Below are positions 28,283-37,634 of a DNA stretch of 64,000 nucleotides, piece after piece. The notes below the pieces were generated by a model. It was not told where the DNA came from. It searched no databases and saw only the letters and a list, made by a program, of their open reading frames with translations. The DNA is from Paludibacter sp. GTDB taxonomy: Bacteria > Bacteroidota > Bacteroidia > Bacteroidales > Paludibacteraceae. The position numbers were made by a program, and so were the translations under genes. The stretch lies in the NCBI GenBank assembly GCA_010365115.1, contig JAAFGX010000001.1, positions 85,139-149,138 on the forward strand, written 5' to 3'. Position 1 is the first letter of the stretch. The number at the start of each line of letters is the position of its first letter.

Positions 28283-29641
28283 TTATTTTTTGGTGTCCGA
28301 AAGTTTGAATTTTACCACCGTATCAATTTCATCATCCAACTGATAAGTACCATTTGATGAAGGTCCCAAATTGAAAAACACATCGTTTTCGTCGATGTAT
28401 GACCTTTTACCATTCCAGTATGTACCGATAAACATCTCGCGATCATCACTCAACATTTTTCCATTGCAAATTTTCCCTTTCATACCAGGCATATAGTATT
28501 GACCCATATTTGAATCAGTTATGTGTGCAAAAAGGGTATCGCCTTTCATCGTAAATCTTCCCCATTCGGGTTTTGAAAGAGGTGCAGAACCACAACCATA
28601 TATACTTTCACTATTTATGTCCATCCATTCACCTACTTTAGACAAAACATCGAGCGATTTTTTAGGAATTCTTCCTTTGGCATCGGGACCAACATTGAGT
28701 AGTAGATTCCCATTTTTGCTCACAACATTTACAAGGGCTCTAATCACATCTTTGTCAGTTTTGTAATGATTGTCAGCACTATAACCCCAATCATTATTTA
28801 AAGTGATACAGGCTTCCCAAGGCACATTACGCCCCAATTGATCTAGAATTGGATGCGCAGGTATTATTTGTTCTGGGCCTTCAAAGTCACCAGCATACTC
28901 TTCTGGTTTTGCCAATTCAATATTTCCTCCTAAACGATTATCTAAAATTATTTCGGGTTGTAATTTCTTCACCATTCTTACCAATTCAGTCGCTTTCCAT
29001 TTCTCTCCAGAGTATTCGGCCCATGAATAATCAAACCACATTACATCAATTTTTCCATAGTTGGTAAGCAATTCACTCACCTGATTTTGCATATAAGTGG
29101 TGTAATTATCCCAATTGAACTTCTTTTTTGAATATTCTTTATTACCATTCATGGGATGATTTCCAACGTTTGGATAATCAGGATGATGCCAGTCGATAAG
29201 CGAATAATAAAATCCCACTTTAAGTCCTTCGGCACGAAACGCATCAACAAATTCACGTATCAAATCTCTGCCAGCTGGCGAATTCACTGATTTATAATCG
29301 GTATATTTGCTATCGAACATACAAAAACCATCGTGGTGTTTTGCAGTCATAATGGCATATTTCATTCCCGCTTTTTTAGCAGCACGAGCCCATTCGCGAG
29401 GATTGTATTCGGTGGGATTAAATGCATCGACATATTTTTGATAGTTTTCTGCCGAAATATGTTCATTCGTTTGTACCCATTCACCACGTGCAGGTATAGC
29501 ATACACACCCCAATGGATAAACATTCCGAACCTTGCATCGCGAAACCATTTAGTACGATCTTCACGTTGTTGATACACATCCTGTGAAAACAATTGAAAG
29601 CTAAACATGATACTAATTGCGAATAAAATTATTTTTTTCAT
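28283..29641 (-). CDS. GH29 alpha-L-fucosidase
   Basis: A 452-residue secreted fucosidase (signal peptide ending QLFSQ). Motifs in order: FGMFIHWGVYAIPARGEW, TAKHHDGFCMFDS, VGFYYSLIDWHHPDY, nucleophile Asp204 in DVMWFDYSWAEY, and NGNLLLNVGPDAKG. It releases alpha-L-fucose; linkage preference is not readable. Its ATG overlaps the stop of the GH31 gene by four bases (ATGA), so the two are translationally coupled, suggesting the products act together. A second GH29 domain is in the adjacent fusion gene. Confidence 0.92.
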   Translation of the reverse strand: MKKIILFAISIMFSFQLFSQDVYQQREDRTKWFRDARFGMFIHWGVYAIPARGEWVQTNEHISAENYQKYVDAFNPTEYNPREWARAAKKAGMKYAIMTAKHHDGFCMFDSKYTDYKSVNSPAGRDLIREFVDAFRAEGLKVGFYYSLIDWHHPDYPNVGNHPMNGNKEYSKKKFNWDNYTTYMQNQVSELLTNYGKIDVMWFDYSWAEYSGEKWKATELVRMVKKLQPEIILDNRLGGNIELAKPEEYAGDFEGPEQIIPAHPILDQLGRNVPWEACITLNNDWGYSADNHYKTDKDVIRALVNVVSKNGNLLLNVGPDAKGRIPKKSLDVLSKVGEWMDINSESIYGCGSAPLSKPEWGRFTMKGDTLFAHITDSNMGQYYMPGMKGKICNGKMLSDDREMFIGTYWNGKRSYIDENDVFFNLGPSSNGTYQLDDEIDTVVKFKLSDTKK

Positions 29642-32025
29642 AATATTACTATTGTTTGTTTTGTACTTGTATTATCTTGATTTACTGATATTTTCATTAT
29701 TCCATCTTCAAATTTCCACAGGTTTGTTTTAGCTCCATTCACGCTTATTTTTTTTGGCTTTTCCGCTAATACCACTTCAAAAATATAAGTGCGCGACGAT
29801 GGCTTGCCCTTATAATTGCCCCTTGTGGGATGTATTGTTATTAGTGTACTTTTGCCTGTTTGTTCGCATTCAAATAGTGTTGATGCCCTTTTTCCGGTTT
29901 CGTATTCAAACGATACTCCATCGTCCTCGTATAAAGTATATTCGCATTTATTTTCCGGAAATACTTTTAACAATAGTGTGTCGAGCGTTTTTTCCCCAAT
30001 ATATTGTGTGGGCAACTGAAAAGGAGTTATCGAACCTGATTTTACAAAAATAAGTCCACCTCTGTTATCGGGTATCTTAGCATGAACGACATTGCCGCCT
30101 TTCATTTTTTGACCATTCCAAAAGTTTACCCAGTTACCTTCGGGCAGATAAATAGAATCGCTGAATACATTCACCAATAAATTTTGTCCAAACATATATT
30201 GATAGATGATATTGTCCACCTTTCGGTCGTTGGGAAACATCAGCGGCATGGCACGTAAAATAGGCATACCAGTTTCACTGCCTTCGATAGCAGCAGAGTA
30301 AATGTAGGGAAAAAGCGCATTTCGAAGCTGTGCATAATAACGGAAAGTTTCTTTTTCGATAGGTTTCATATACCATGGTTGATGCATGCTGTACCAACTA
30401 TTAATTTGAACCCACGGCAGCAAAAAACCAAGGTGCAATCCGGCTTTGTTATCTTCAACACCTTCTAACACATCGGCCGAAGTATTTAAAAAACCACTTA
30501 ATCCCAGGTTTAATTGGTCAAATAAAGCATTTTTCCCGCCACCATTATCGCCACTTGTCGAAGCTGACCAATGCTGCGCACCCGCATATCCACCGCAATA
30601 ATGGTGAAATGAGCGTATTCCTTTGTGTTCCCTAAAGGTATTATACATTTGTTTTGGCAATAATACCTGCGATAAATTATGCATGGTTTTGTCGGTTTGC
30701 CCATTAAAATAAACTCTATCGGGATGCTCATCGAGCGTACGTCCTGGGTCTAACTTAAATCCATCCACACCGTTATCCATAAATTTTGTTAAATGGTCGA
30801 ACCAATGTTCCTGTCCCGAGGGTTTTTTGCCTTCTTTTATTGCAATATGATCTTCCTCTTCGATGGACAAATCGTGATCGATACAAAGCCACAATGCTAA
30901 CTTAAAGCCTAAATTATGAAGTTTTGAAACAAAAAGAGTATTGCCTTCTTCTTTGGGATAATACGGTTCGTTCCACGAGGGTTCGCCCATAAATGAATTT
31001 TGATTCCAACGTTTTTTGGTTGAATAATCGTAGTATTTAGCCATCCACTGAGGCTCAATCCAAAATATATCAACAGGTATTTTTTCTTCGCGAAAACGTA
31101 CCGCATCATCCAGCACGTCGAATTGATTTTGCATGGTATTACCGCCAAAAGCCAATCCATAAGCCCACTTAGGTAGCAAGTATGGTTTTCCGGTAATTGT
31201 AATAAACGATTTTAAAACACTTGGCATTGAATTACCAAACATTAAATAAAAATCAACAGATCCATCAGTGTTATATATCAGTAGTTTATCATTATCGAAG
31301 CGACCCACATCAAAATAATTTTTGGCTGTCGTGTTGTTGAAAATTCCCCAACCATCTGAACTCATTAAAAATGGCGATGGAATCTCGGTCTTTTGATAGG
31401 TAGCCCACATACGCAATGCTGTACCTCTGTGTTGTATGTTCGTACGACTTGTATTCCCACCACCATAGAACCTTTCATCAGCTTTTAGCGAAATGCTATA
31501 TACACTACTATTTTTAGTTTCGCCAACTTCTTCAAATTCAGTCTGTTTACCCGTGTAATCAACATCTCCTATGATTCCACCACCTCTCTTGGCTTTGCCA
31601 AAATATTTATCCAATGATATCCCTAAGTTTTTACTAACTTCGTTAGTACCATCAAGAAGATTAATCTTATTTAATTGAATTTTATTGTTTTTATCTTTTA
31701 CAGTTAACTCACCCGTTTTCTTATTTATTATTAATGAATAAGTTCCACTTTGTACTTCTACACTCGTACTTGAACTAATGGTTTTTGGACTGATAATCTC
31801 CCAATCGGTTTTAAGAATACCATACCGTTCCATTAGACTTTCGCTAAATTCATTTTTGGATTCTAGGCGGACACGAAAAATATTGACATCGCAAACCTGA
31901 ATTTGCAGGTAATTTCCATTATCAAGCTTTGTAACAATTTTTTGATTCGATGTTTGCGCCTGTGTCGAAACAATTACTGTCAAAAACATAACATTAAAAA
32001 AGAGCTGTTTGATAAATCGATTCAT
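29638..32025 (-). CDS. GH31 alpha-glycosidase
   Basis: A secreted protein of about 795 residues (signal peptide from MNRFIKQLFF). It has the N-terminal GH31 galactose-mutarotase-like domain (ERFYGGGNTSRTNIQHRG), the barrel with WIEPQWM, the nucleophile Asp at about 426 in VDGFKLDPGR, the likely acid/base Asp in STSGDNGG, and C-terminal beta-domains (LLVNVFSDSIYLPEGNW). GH31 enzymes are alpha-glucosidases, alpha-xylosidases or relatives; KLDPGR deviates from the common WxDMNE pattern, so the specificity is open. An ATG at 32037 is also possible. It is coupled to the following GH29 gene. Confidence 0.88.
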   Translation of the reverse strand: MNRFIKQLFFNVMFLTVIVSTQAQTSNQKIVTKLDNGNYLQIQVCDVNIFRVRLESKNEFSESLMERYGILKTDWEIISPKTISSSTSVEVQSGTYSLIINKKTGELTVKDKNNKIQLNKINLLDGTNEVSKNLGISLDKYFGKAKRGGGIIGDVDYTGKQTEFEEVGETKNSSVYSISLKADERFYGGGNTSRTNIQHRGTALRMWATYQKTEIPSPFLMSSDGWGIFNNTTAKNYFDVGRFDNDKLLIYNTDGSVDFYLMFGNSMPSVLKSFITITGKPYLLPKWAYGLAFGGNTMQNQFDVLDDAVRFREEKIPVDIFWIEPQWMAKYYDYSTKKRWNQNSFMGEPSWNEPYYPKEEGNTLFVSKLHNLGFKLALWLCIDHDLSIEEEDHIAIKEGKKPSGQEHWFDHLTKFMDNGVDGFKLDPGRTLDEHPDRVYFNGQTDKTMHNLSQVLLPKQMYNTFREHKGIRSFHHYCGGYAGAQHWSASTSGDNGGGKNALFDQLNLGLSGFLNTSADVLEGVEDNKAGLHLGFLLPWVQINSWYSMHQPWYMKPIEKETFRYYAQLRNALFPYIYSAAIEGSETGMPILRAMPLMFPNDRKVDNIIYQYMFGQNLLVNVFSDSIYLPEGNWVNFWNGQKMKGGNVVHAKIPDNRGGLIFVKSGSITPFQLPTQYIGEKTLDTLLLKVFPENKCEYTLYEDDGVSFEYETGKRASTLFECEQTGKSTLITIHPTRGNYKGKPSSRTYIFEVVLAEKPKKISVNGAKTNLWKFEDGIMKISVNQDNTSTKQTIVIL

Positions 32026-32079
32026 TATTTTAATCATTAAATTTATAAAGAATTTTTTAAGTATTTTCTATTGTTTAAA

Positions 32080-34275
32080 TCATTCCACAGGTTTGTTTCC
32101 CATCACAAAAAGCAATGAACCACCTTTCATTATATCTTTGTGCAAAATTGTAGTTTTCGAATATACGTTCCCATTCAAAAATATACGTTGAACATATTTA
32201 TTCGCTTCAGATAAGTTTTTGGCCTCAATCACAAAAGACTTTGAGTTAGGTAGACTTAAGCTGATTTTAGGCAATTGTGGAGCACCAAAAACATATTCAC
32301 CACCAACTGGATTCACTGGATAGAAACCCATAGCGGTAAAAATATACCACGCCGACATTTGACCACAATCATCGTTGCCACATAAACCATCAGGTTTGTT
32401 TAGATAAAATTTGTTGTTAATTTCCCTAACTAATTCTTGTGTTCGTGCAGGTTTACCTAACAAAGTGAAAATGTAAGGGACATGGTGACTTGGTTCGTTT
32501 CCATGTGCATATTGACCAATTAATCCGCTCACATCACCCGAAAAGCCGCTACTTTTTATTACTGGTTCAAGCTTGAAAAGCGAATCTAATTTTTCCGTCA
32601 TTAAATTTTTCCCACCAAACAAATTTGCCAATCCCACAATATCTTGCTGAACATGCCAAGTATATTGCCATGCATTGCCTTCGGTGTAATCTCCACCAGC
32701 TGTTCCGGCATGTGAGAGCACCAAAACATCAAATGGATTGCGCCATTTTCCATTGGAATCCTTTCCACGCATCAAATTATTAGTGCTATCAAAAACATTT
32801 TTGTAGTTATTTGCTCTTTTTGCAAAAAATAAATAATCATCCGTTTTCCCAAGTGCTTTTGCCATTTGTGCAGCTGCAAAATCATCCATACAAGTTTCTA
32901 AAGTTCTCGATATAGATTCTTCTTTTATCAAATCAAAAGGATAATAACCATATTTATTGTAAATTTCCCAATTCGATTTCTCGTATGATTTTGTCAGAGT
33001 CGATTTAATAGCTTCGTATAACTTTTCAGCATCGAAACCTCTAAATCCTTTGAGGTAAGCATCTACAATTACTGGGATGGAGTGATTGCCTATCATACAG
33101 TTATTTTCCGTTCCCCAAAGTGTCCAAATGGGCAATACACCTACCGCATTGAAATGTGCAAACATAGAATTAACCATGTCATCTACTTTTTCTGGTATTA
33201 GTATTGTATATAATGGATGAGCTGCCCTGTAAGTATCCCAAAGTGAGAATGTTGAATAATAATTCTTTGAGGCAGAAGTTACAACTACATTGTCTGCACC
33301 CCGATATCTACCATCCGTATCTGCTATATTTGAGGGTTGCAAATACAAATGGTAAAGCGAAGTGTAAAAACTCACTTTTTGATCAATAGTTCCCTGTACT
33401 TCTACTCGTGATAGCAGTTTATTCCATTCGGCAAGTGCTTTTTGTCTGATTAAATTGAAATCCCAAGTAGGGTTTTCTGCTTTTAAATTATTTTTTGCAC
33501 CATCAACACTCACTGTCGAAATTGCAATTTTTGTCAAGAGTTGTTCCCCCTTTTTTAAATCAAATTTCAGGATTAATCTTTTCGCTTTTTCACCTTTTAA
33601 AGCGGGTAATTCTCTAACAATCTGGTATGGTTTATTAAATTCTATGACATAAAACAAATTGCGGTTTACCCACACATTTACGTTGTGGCTACCTGAAATA
33701 ATAGTATTACTTTCGAAACTTGTTTCGGCTGAAAGCACACGATTGTGAAGCTGAGATTCGTCCCACGACAAGCCACTTTGTAAATCGAGCAACAAATAAG
33801 CACCCGAATCTCTAAAAGTGTAACGATGCATTGCTGTATGGGCTGAAGCAGTAAGTTCAACCTTTGTTTTTGCATCGGTAAGATTTACAGTATAATAACC
33901 CGGAGTGGCTTTTTGAGATTTTTTATCGAAAGCACTTTTAAATATATTTCTATTACTATTGCCGCTAAAAGGAAAAATCAAAATATCGCCCAAATCCGGG
34001 CAACCAGTTCCGTTAAGGTGCGTCTGAGCAAATCCAATAATGGTAGAATCGACATAATTATAACCTGAACAGTATCGCCAACCTACATTTTCAGTTTCGG
34101 GACTTGCTTGCACCAGCCCAAATGGCATTGCAGCACCTGGAAAAGTATGGCCATTATCGGCATTACCAATAAAAGGATTAACATATAATGCCGGGCTTTT
34201 TTCATTAACTTTAGCTGAAAGAACAACTATAGTTAGTAAGCTGAATAATAAGGCATAAAATAACTTTGCATTCAT
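32080..34275 (-). CDS. GH92 calcium-dependent alpha-mannosidase
   Basis: A 731-residue exo-alpha-mannosidase with signal peptide. Family motifs are clear: VNPFIGNADNGHTFPGA, PFGLVQASPET, FAQTHLNGTGCPDLGDI, YRGADN, EGNAWQYTWHVQQD, the region with the catalytic Glu (HGNEPSHHVPYIF, about residue 594) and GNDDCGQMSAWYIFTAMGFY, which carries the base Asp. GH92 enzymes remove alpha-1,2/1,3/1,4/1,6-mannose from glycans with inversion and are usually periplasmic. It lies 21 bases from the GH39-like gene on one side and about 50 from GH31 on the other, in one transcription unit. Confidence 0.93.
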   Translation of the reverse strand: MNAKLFYALLFSLLTIVVLSAKVNEKSPALYVNPFIGNADNGHTFPGAAMPFGLVQASPETENVGWRYCSGYNYVDSTIIGFAQTHLNGTGCPDLGDILIFPFSGNSNRNIFKSAFDKKSQKATPGYYTVNLTDAKTKVELTASAHTAMHRYTFRDSGAYLLLDLQSGLSWDESQLHNRVLSAETSFESNTIISGSHNVNVWVNRNLFYVIEFNKPYQIVRELPALKGEKAKRLILKFDLKKGEQLLTKIAISTVSVDGAKNNLKAENPTWDFNLIRQKALAEWNKLLSRVEVQGTIDQKVSFYTSLYHLYLQPSNIADTDGRYRGADNVVVTSASKNYYSTFSLWDTYRAAHPLYTILIPEKVDDMVNSMFAHFNAVGVLPIWTLWGTENNCMIGNHSIPVIVDAYLKGFRGFDAEKLYEAIKSTLTKSYEKSNWEIYNKYGYYPFDLIKEESISRTLETCMDDFAAAQMAKALGKTDDYLFFAKRANNYKNVFDSTNNLMRGKDSNGKWRNPFDVLVLSHAGTAGGDYTEGNAWQYTWHVQQDIVGLANLFGGKNLMTEKLDSLFKLEPVIKSSGFSGDVSGLIGQYAHGNEPSHHVPYIFTLLGKPARTQELVREINNKFYLNKPDGLCGNDDCGQMSAWYIFTAMGFYPVNPVGGEYVFGAPQLPKISLSLPNSKSFVIEAKNLSEANKYVQRIFLNGNVYSKTTILHKDIMKGGSLLFVMGNKPVE

Positions 34276-34296
34276 AAAATTGATAGATTATAGATT

Positions 34297-36117
34297 TCAA
34301 TCAGGTAAAACAGCATATATAACTTCGCCACCGGCTTCAAGTATCCATTGACCTTTAATTTTATCAGGTATTGGAATTTTTCTACCCAAATAGTTATAAA
34401 TACAGATTGGTTTTTTAGGTAAAATAAAACGTGTTGTATAACCAGCTTCATCCTTCACTAACTTTCCTGCACTTGTCCATAGCACCAATAAATTATCATT
34501 TTTACCCTTAAATTGTAGTGCGTAAGCTCCCGTATTTTGAGTTTTGATTCTTCCAAGCAATAAACGATTTTCAGTCAACAATTGAAGTGTACTTATAGCG
34601 TGGTATGATGGTCTTGGCTTCATGTCAAACCCAATAATTCCATAATTGTCTTGGTGATCGACAGAATCACCTTTGCAGAAAAATTCGTACTTATAGGTAT
34701 ATGCAAAACCCACCATCCAGTTGGCAAGAATGGTACGCACATCCAAACGCGCTTGACAAAATTGAGCAGAATCAGAAAGTCCGTTTCCGTATTTTGAACT
34801 AATTGCACCACATTCAGTAGACCATTCTTTTGGTACTTTTTTAAAGTATTTTTTTAGCAAATGGCGAAGACAAATTAAATCTTCAGAAATACTTTCGGGA
34901 CTCCCATCAACATAAGGATGAACACCGATACCATCTAAGCCCGTAAGCGATTTGTTTTCTCCAAGTGTATTGATAAATCCCCAATCAATGCCAGCTGTTC
35001 CAGCCGAAATAAGGGTAACTTTTGGATTTGCACTTTTTATCGAATCAATAGAAACTCGTAATAATTTTGAGAAATCAATAGCATCTGGCTTTGGAAGCCA
35101 GAACCAAGGATGATTTGGTTCGTTCCAGATTTCAAAATCAACATCCTTTCCCTTGAAATGCCTGACAGTAGTAGCACAATAGTGTGCAAATGCTGTTATT
35201 TGTTCGGTCGAAACTAAGCCATCCGAAGTATTTTTTGCATAAAGCTTGTTTCCATAACACAAAATGAACAAGGTTCTCAGTTTATTATTTTCAGCGACCT
35301 TTACAATACTGTCAAAATAACTGTAATTGAACTGACCCTTTTTTGTTTCAACAGATCCCCATGCTAGATCCCCCCTTATACATTTAAAACCTAACGATGT
35401 AATTAAATCTGGTTTATTTAAGTCGCCATGTTCAAAATGAGTACACACTCCGGTTTTATTCCACAATGCTGTTGAACTGATTGTATCTTTTTCATTGGTT
35501 ATTAAATGCAATGTCTCATCAAAATCGGTTATCCATTCAATATTGTCGAACCACATTTCGCCTTTTGGTTGCGGTATCCATTTGTCTCTACCAAACATGT
35601 TACTGACACGTGGTTCGATGGCAACTGTAATTTTTTTTAGTCCAGTTTGTATGGTAGGTGTAAACACGCCACCTGTTATAGAATCCGGCGTTGTGCTGAA
35701 TGCCAAGGTGATATTAAACCAATTCATCTCATCTAAATCTGAAAGCGATCGCGATAATCTATGTCTGAAACATCTCCCTGTTGAGTCGGTCAGAAATATC
35801 CAAGCTGTAGAAGTGGCTGAACATTTAATTTGTAACCGCAACCCTTTTGCATTTTTCGGGACAATCTGAATACTTTTTTGTGCTCCCACCCAACTACCGC
35901 CATTACTTATATCGTAATTTAATTTAGCTACAGTATTATTTCCAATTTTCTCAAAACCGAATGAGCCTGTTGCACCTGAATCTTTGACCAAAGACCAACC
36001 GTATGGATTAGTATCATTTTCAAAATTGTCAACGAAAAGTGCTGTTGATTTGCTTACACATGAAAATGACAATATGGCAATTAAAAGCAGAGCAGAAATA
36101 TGGGATTTTTTTTTCAT
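34297..36117 (-). CDS. GH39/GH5-like clan GH-A hydrolase, lipoprotein
   Basis: A 606-residue predicted lipoprotein (lipobox LSFSC, Cys20). Residues about 25-195 form a beta-sandwich resembling a carbohydrate-binding module (FVDNFENDTNPYGWSLVKD through GEMWFDNIEWI). Residues about 215-520 are a clan GH-A barrel, with the acid/base Glu333 in DFEIWNEPNHPWFW and the nucleophile Glu435 in PKEWSTECGA. A small C-terminal beta-domain follows. The layout is closest to GH39-like proteins, but family and substrate are not certain. The lipid anchor places it at the outer membrane, where it could act before import by SusC/SusD. Confidence 0.75.
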   Translation of the reverse strand: MKKKSHISALLLIAILSFSCVSKSTALFVDNFENDTNPYGWSLVKDSGATGSFGFEKIGNNTVAKLNYDISNGGSWVGAQKSIQIVPKNAKGLRLQIKCSATSTAWIFLTDSTGRCFRHRLSRSLSDLDEMNWFNITLAFSTTPDSITGGVFTPTIQTGLKKITVAIEPRVSNMFGRDKWIPQPKGEMWFDNIEWITDFDETLHLITNEKDTISSTALWNKTGVCTHFEHGDLNKPDLITSLGFKCIRGDLAWGSVETKKGQFNYSYFDSIVKVAENNKLRTLFILCYGNKLYAKNTSDGLVSTEQITAFAHYCATTVRHFKGKDVDFEIWNEPNHPWFWLPKPDAIDFSKLLRVSIDSIKSANPKVTLISAGTAGIDWGFINTLGENKSLTGLDGIGVHPYVDGSPESISEDLICLRHLLKKYFKKVPKEWSTECGAISSKYGNGLSDSAQFCQARLDVRTILANWMVGFAYTYKYEFFCKGDSVDHQDNYGIIGFDMKPRPSYHAISTLQLLTENRLLLGRIKTQNTGAYALQFKGKNDNLLVLWTSAGKLVKDEAGYTTRFILPKKPICIYNYLGRKIPIPDKIKGQWILEAGGEVIYAVLPD

Positions 36118-36296
36118 CTTAAAAATTATTCTTTTTACTTACAGAGTTACAATTTATTAAAATTTAAATACTTAAAACCGATCCAGATTAGTTTACTTAA
36201 GGTTTTGACATAGCTGAATTTCAGCATCCAAGATTTGCATTGAAATAAAAAAAACAACGTAATATTCAAATAAACGTGTTTTCTTCTTCAAATAGA

Positions 36297-37574
36297 TTAT
36301 TTAATTGTGGTTAATGTTACTAATTCTTTAGGATTGACGGTGATTGAAATACGACCCTTTTTCATAATAAGTTTGCCTTCATTCACAATTTTCTTAGTTA
36401 CATTGGTTCTTAAAACTGTAAATTTCAAATTAGCGTATTTTGCCAATTCAGGTACATTAAATGTAAACTTATAGGGTAGTGGGTTAATATCATGAATACC
36501 AGTACCATTTACAACGGATAAACTCCAACTTCCATCGGCATTTTGAGCAACTGCCGCATTGTAGGGTGATTTACTTTTATAGGTTTGGTTCATTTCGTTA
36601 TTTTTATTTGCCAACACCTTTCGGAAAATGGCACCTTTGTGAAAGGTAGTAAACAACTGCTTCATGTAGTAGTATTTACAGAATACAATTATTTTATTTG
36701 ATGGAATATCATACACCACGAATTTTGTCATTGAATCTTCGGTGTCACTGGAGTATGCAATGAAATAAATCCAATTGGTTACTCCATGGTTCATGTCGTT
36801 CAAAAACCGGGAAGCAATGCTGGCAGCCTCATTATCATTGGTTTCACTATCTAAGCCGTTACTACTTGCCTCAGTCATCCAATAGTTTTTTTTACTGTCA
36901 AACGACAATTGTGCCCAATTTTCTAATGCCGACATACCGTATGAATGGGAAGCTATATAATCAACTTTATTCCAAGCCGTGGGATATTTATCTTTTACGT
37001 CAATCATAATATTGTACCAATGGTCATCGCAATTGGAAGATTCAGGAGCAACAATCTTGACCGATTGATTTCCTGACGCATTTAACGATTCACGCATTTT
37101 CACTAATCCAGATGCAATATCTTCAGCCGTCCATGTGTCAGGCTCATTGGCTAATCCTGTTACATTGATCTGAAATCCAGCTTCATTTTTCAGTCTGTTT
37201 GTTAATTTTGAAATATCATCAACATACGTATTCATATCTTTTGGTGGGTTTTTTCCACCTGGAGCAAGTAATAAGGTGTTGACGCCGCCTTGTTTTGCAA
37301 ATTCAATTACTTTACTATCCACATAATGTCTCCAGAATTCGGCATCATTCCATTTCCACATTCGAAGGGTGGTCAAATTCATGTCCTTAAATACCATATC
37401 GGACATTATTTTCCGTGTTGATTCTGGAATATTATCAACATGGTCGGTTATACTCGCACCATAGCCTTCTAGGGTTTGTCGTTTTTCAGAACTAACATTA
37501 AGAATTATCTCTGTTTGAGCAAAAACAGAATAACTTATTAGCAAAAATAAAATAAGTGATTTATATTTTTTCAT
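36297..37574 (-). CDS. GH30-like glycosidase, single-domain form
   Basis: About 425 residues with signal peptide (MKKYKSLILFLLISYSVFAQ). A clan GH-A barrel with a C-terminal beta-sandwich, of the GH30/COG5520 type: RQTLEGYGASITDH, TTLRMWKWND, the acid/base Glu at about 144 in TGLANEPDTW, CDDHWYNIM, SHSYGMS, the nucleophile Glu at about 235 in YWMTEASSNG, then NHGVTNWIYFIAYSSD. GH30 covers beta-1,6-glucanases, beta-1,6-galactanases, xylanases and glucosylceramidases. This is the smallest of four tandem paralogues and lacks accessory and sorting domains. An upstream extension to 37604 is not used. Confidence 0.78.
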   Translation of the reverse strand: MKKYKSLILFLLISYSVFAQTEIILNVSSEKRQTLEGYGASITDHVDNIPESTRKIMSDMVFKDMNLTTLRMWKWNDAEFWRHYVDSKVIEFAKQGGVNTLLLAPGGKNPPKDMNTYVDDISKLTNRLKNEAGFQINVTGLANEPDTWTAEDIASGLVKMRESLNASGNQSVKIVAPESSNCDDHWYNIMIDVKDKYPTAWNKVDYIASHSYGMSALENWAQLSFDSKKNYWMTEASSNGLDSETNDNEAASIASRFLNDMNHGVTNWIYFIAYSSDTEDSMTKFVVYDIPSNKIIVFCKYYYMKQLFTTFHKGAIFRKVLANKNNEMNQTYKSKSPYNAAVAQNADGSWSLSVVNGTGIHDINPLPYKFTFNVPELAKYANLKFTVLRTNVTKKIVNEGKLIMKKGRISITVNPKELVTLTTIK

Positions 37575-37591
37575 TTTGGAGTTATAGTTTG

Positions 37592-37629
37592 AAAAATCTA
37601 CCAAGAATGAAATTCCAGGCAGATTTTTT
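37592..37629 (-). terminator. hairpin between two GH30-like genes
   Basis: An imperfect inverted repeat (AAAAATCTGCCTGGAAT, loop, ATTCTTGGTAGATTTTT on the minus strand) straddling the end of the 741-residue gene and followed by T residues. It resembles an intrinsic terminator or attenuator. Confidence 0.55.
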
Positions 37630-37634
37630 TAGTT